From: Bifidobacterium aquikefiri
GTDB lineage: Bacteria; Actinomycetota; Actinomycetes; Actinomycetales; Bifidobacteriaceae
Direction: 5' to 3'
Length of the DNA stretch: 64,000 nucleotides
NCBI RefSeq assembly: GCF_002259795.1
Contig: NZ_MWXA01000005.1
Span: 620,001 to 684,000 of the forward strand
The notes under the pieces were generated by a model. The model had not been told where the DNA came from. It saw nothing but the letters and a program-made list of their open reading frames with translations, and did no database searches. Shown here piece after piece: positions 62,276-64,000 of the stretch (positions are counted from its first letter, which is position 1; each line of letters opens with the position of its first letter). A program made the position numbers and the translations under genes.

Positions 62276-62429
62276 ACCGGATATTGACTGGAAGGCCATG
62301 TCCCGCAAATGGGAGCTCCGAGCCAAGCAGAATCGTGAGGCATGGCAGAAGGAGCGGGCAAGAAGCCAGAATCTCGCTAGAAGGATCGAATCAATTTTGA
62401 AGGAGTTTGAGCATGAACAGATCAGATGA
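62241..62429 (+). CDS. small helical phage protein, unknown (62 aa)
   Basis: A charged, mostly helical protein with many Arg, Lys and Glu (KWELRAKQNREAWQKERARS) and no membrane segment. GAGGAAGGAACAGC stands before the ATG. It overlaps the membrane protein gene by 35 bases and the next gene by 17. Not recognised. Confidence 0.55.
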   Translation: MTPSELAHNVIEPDIDWKAMSRKWELRAKQNREAWQKERARSQNLARRIESILKEFEHEQIR

Positions 62430-62754
62430 TCTCGAACAGGCCGCCGAGGATCGTGACTGGGTTGCGGCCAAGATAATCGCGGCACGGCTCTTGAGCTGGT
62501 GGGTGTCGAATCTTGCCGAGGGCATCCATGAGAACGCACCGTTCAAGACGTTCGGAATGCCGCAAATCGCGTCGCAGCATGGCCGTGAACTGATCGCGCA
62601 ATGCCTTTCCGCGGCGGCCCGCGACTGCCAGAACGAGGAACAGGCCACCGTCGCCGGCAAGTCGATGACCGTCAGCCAGGCAGCGCGGCGGCTGGGTCTC
62701 GAACCACGCAATCTCACACAGACAACCAACAATCGGGGAGAATCAGATGAATGA
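62413..62754 (+). CDS. phage protein, unknown (113 aa)
   Basis: A mostly helical soluble protein with a C-terminal stretch MTVSQAARRLGLEPRNLTQT that looks like a helix-turn-helix. AAGGAGTTTGAGC precedes the ATG at 62413; an in-frame TTG at 62407 is less likely. It ends overlapping the scaffold-like gene by eight bases. Not recognised; a DNA-binding role is possible. Confidence 0.6.
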   Translation: MNRSDDLEQAAEDRDWVAAKIIAARLLSWWVSNLAEGIHENAPFKTFGMPQIASQHGRELIAQCLSAAARDCQNEEQATVAGKSMTVSQAARRLGLEPRNLTQTTNNRGESDE

Positions 62755-63220
62755 AGAACCAGCGAACCAGGAACCAGCCGACCGGACGGAAAAAGCAGGG
62801 GATGCAGCAACCCCTTCCCCTGACGATACTTCCGCACGGCAGGAAACCCCCAGCAGCAAGGAAGCACGCTACCGCATCCGTGCCAGGGAAGCGGAATCAC
62901 AGGTGCAGACGTTGCGTCAGAGCCTTACCGCAGCACGGCGCGCCATGCTCAACAATGCCAGCGCCAACGGGCATGTGATCGACCCGAAGGCCGCCAGAGA
63001 CCTCTACGAGGGAATGGATGAGAGCGCAGTCGATGCACTGTTCACCGAGCAGAGCGCTGTAGACGCTGACAGGTTCGACGCCTTCATCGCCAGCCAGATC
63101 GAGGAGAAGCCCTATCTCAGGGATGCCCGGCCACAGGCACCGATCGCATTCGGCGTGGACCATCAGCCGGAACCCCGCAGGGGCAACGCTTGGAGCCAGG
63201 CATTCGGACAAGGGCAGTGA
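62747..63220 (+). CDS. scaffold-like protein upstream of the capsid gene
   Basis: A 157-residue acidic protein. An unstructured Pro/Glu/Thr-rich lead (1-45), a probable coiled coil near 46-70 (YRIRAREAESQVQTLRQSLTAARRAML) and a C-terminal part with DARPQAPIAFGVDHQPEPRRG. Size, composition and position directly before a major capsid gene fit a scaffolding protein. Its start overlaps the previous gene by eight bases; GGGGAG precedes the ATG. The role is inferred from context. Confidence 0.6.
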   Translation: MNEEPANQEPADRTEKAGDAATPSPDDTSARQETPSSKEARYRIRAREAESQVQTLRQSLTAARRAMLNNASANGHVIDPKAARDLYEGMDESAVDALFTEQSAVDADRFDAFIASQIEEKPYLRDARPQAPIAFGVDHQPEPRRGNAWSQAFGQGQ

Positions 63221-63351
63221 TATACTTGCTGTAAAAGATGCGTAGGGACCGTGCCCTGAAACATCAGACAGCAGTAGGCGGACGGAGTCCGCAGCAGAAC
63301 CGGTCCGGGACCGCTCTGATATGAGAACCAATCATGTTAGGGCGGTCTTTT
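63218..63351 (+). ncRNA. structured leader / candidate attenuator before the capsid gene
   Basis: TGATATACT at 63218-63226 fits an extended -10 promoter. Downstream are AGGG/CCCT (about 63244-63257), GCGGAC-GGA-GTCCGC (63278-63292) and a terminator-like stem GACCGCTCT/AGGGCGGTC (63309-63317 with 63339-63347), followed by TTTT. An upstream CGGTCC (63301-63306) can instead pair with GGACCG (63308-63313), which is part of the terminator stem, so two folds exclude each other. It could be a free small RNA or a capsid mRNA leader. Confidence 0.5.
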
Positions 63352-63377
63352 GCATACCCACCCGGAAAGCAGCAACA

Positions 63378-64000
63378 ATGTCATTCACCACAACCGAACA
63401 AAAGGGCCTCTACCCCGATCTCACATTCCCCTACACCGACGCCGTGCCGGACGCGCTCATCGTCAACCCCGCCATCGCCACCGTCGCCGGAATCATCGAA
63501 GGAGACAAGCCCCAGATCCGAGTACCCTACGTCAAGACCGACCCGACCAGCGGATTCACCGCGGAGGGCAGCGAGATCGCAGACGGCGGCGGCGTACTCG
63601 ACGAAGTGCTGGTAACCACCGGCAAGATCGCCACCATCGTCACCCAGTCCAACGAGTCAGCCACATTCAGCACAGCATCCCAGCTCATCGCAAGCGGCGT
63701 GTCACGAAGCATCACCACCAGCGCCAACGGCGCATTCCTCACCAACCCAGCAGCAAGCACCCTCGGCTCGACCGGCCTGCTCAACACCACAGGAATGCTC
63801 ACCCCAGACGCGGCCGCCCTCGCCGACATCATCGACCTGATCGCCGACACCAGAGCACAGATCGAAACCAACGGCGGCACACCCACCGCAATCCTCGTAT
63901 CGCCTTTGGTAGAGGCAGCACTGCGCAAGCTCAAGGACGCCACGGGCGGCACATACATTCTCGGCAACCCAAGCCAGAACAACGCGCTGAGCATCTTCGC
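63378..64000 (+). CDS. HK97-type phage major capsid protein, 3' end beyond window
   Basis: The frame from ATG 63378 is open to the last base (207 codons). The protein begins MSFTTTEQKGLYPDLTFPY, then ADAL-style NPAIATVAGIIEGDKPQIRVPYV and ATFSTASQLIASGVSRSITTSANGAFL; TPTAILVSPLVEAALRKLKD near residue 175 matches the A-domain end of HK97-fold capsids. The short N-terminus has no delta domain, which agrees with a separate scaffold gene upstream. AGCAGCAAC before the ATG is a weak binding site. It would form the shell of a phage or satellite particle. Confidence 0.8.
   Translation, partial: MSFTTTEQKGLYPDLTFPYTDAVPDALIVNPAIATVAGIIEGDKPQIRVPYVKTDPTSGFTAEGSEIADGGGVLDEVLVTTGKIATIVTQSNESATFSTASQLIASGVSRSITTSANGAFLTNPAASTLGSTGLLNTTGMLTPDAAALADIIDLIADTRAQIETNGGTPTAILVSPLVEAALRKLKDATGGTYILGNPSQNNALSIF

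Noticed and set aside
61539-62429. Toxin-antitoxin pair among the small overlapping phage genes
   Set aside because: Overlaps and sizes would fit, but none of the proteins shows a known toxin or antitoxin motif.

Overview
The window looks like chromosomal DNA of a Bifidobacteriaceae member, probably a Bifidobacterium or close relative of the insect-associated type. This rests on actinobacterial marker proteins (actinobacterial-type SerC, a DUF2530 protein, a SenX3/PhoU pair), the density of LacI/ABC/glycoside hydrolase loci typical of bifidobacteria, base composition that looks near 50 percent GC, and oxygen- and gluconate-linked genes (pyruvate oxidase; gntK-gntP-gnd) of the kind reported from bee-gut bifidobacteria. 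The genus is an inference.

Layout. 0-9.9 kb: DUF92 membrane protein, a GH13 glucosidase facing a LacI regulator, an orphan large glycosidase-like protein, the wreck of a sugar ABC transporter operon, an acetoin/butanediol dehydrogenase, a duplicated DUF606 transporter and a small P-loop kinase. 9.9-14.4 kb: a zinc-ribbon membrane protein with a degenerate beta-lactamase-like domain, about 0.6 kb of tandem and palindromic repeats, and a Fur-family regulator divergent from a VIT-like membrane protein. 14.4-24.3 kb: a fructoside locus with two GH32 enzymes, a LacI regulator, an ABC importer, an ADP-ribosylglycohydrolase-fold protein and a PfkB sugar kinase, with a recognisable promoter/operator. 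24.5-37.8 kb: tRNA-Glu, trmB, galE, a ChvE/GguAB-like sugar importer, and a gluconate locus (GntR regulator, gntK, gntP, gnd) that feeds gluconate into the lower pentose phosphate pathway, then tRNA-Asp and tRNA-Phe. 37.8-57 kb: pyruvate oxidase with an HxlR regulator, arsenate-reductase-like phosphatase, thyA-folA, OsmC, universal stress protein, two secreted cell-wall hydrolases, serC, manA, a SenX3-like kinase that lacks its phospho-acceptor histidine, phoU, and gpmA-menA-lysS.

57.07-64.0 kb (runs off the window): an integrated phage-like element starts beside a tRNA-Pro gene. It carries a tyrosine integrase, a convergent XRE repressor, an excisionase-like HTH protein, a RepA-like helicase that contains an iteron-like repeat cluster, a run of small overlapping genes, a scaffold-like protein, a structured attenuator-like leader and a HK97-type major capsid gene cut by the window end. 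The capsid gene follows the replication module directly, with no terminase or portal gene before it. This is unlike a standard siphophage and suggests a compact capsid-encoding satellite; it is the most interesting part of the window.

A family of dispersed intergenic palindromic repeats (CTCGACTnCGCTCGAGATGAC cores, some bounded by GGGTTATAGGC-type inverted ends) occurs at 11.8, 12.1, 24.5, 37.4, 43.9 and 53.0 kb. Base positions of hairpins and operators were read by eye and may be off by one or two.
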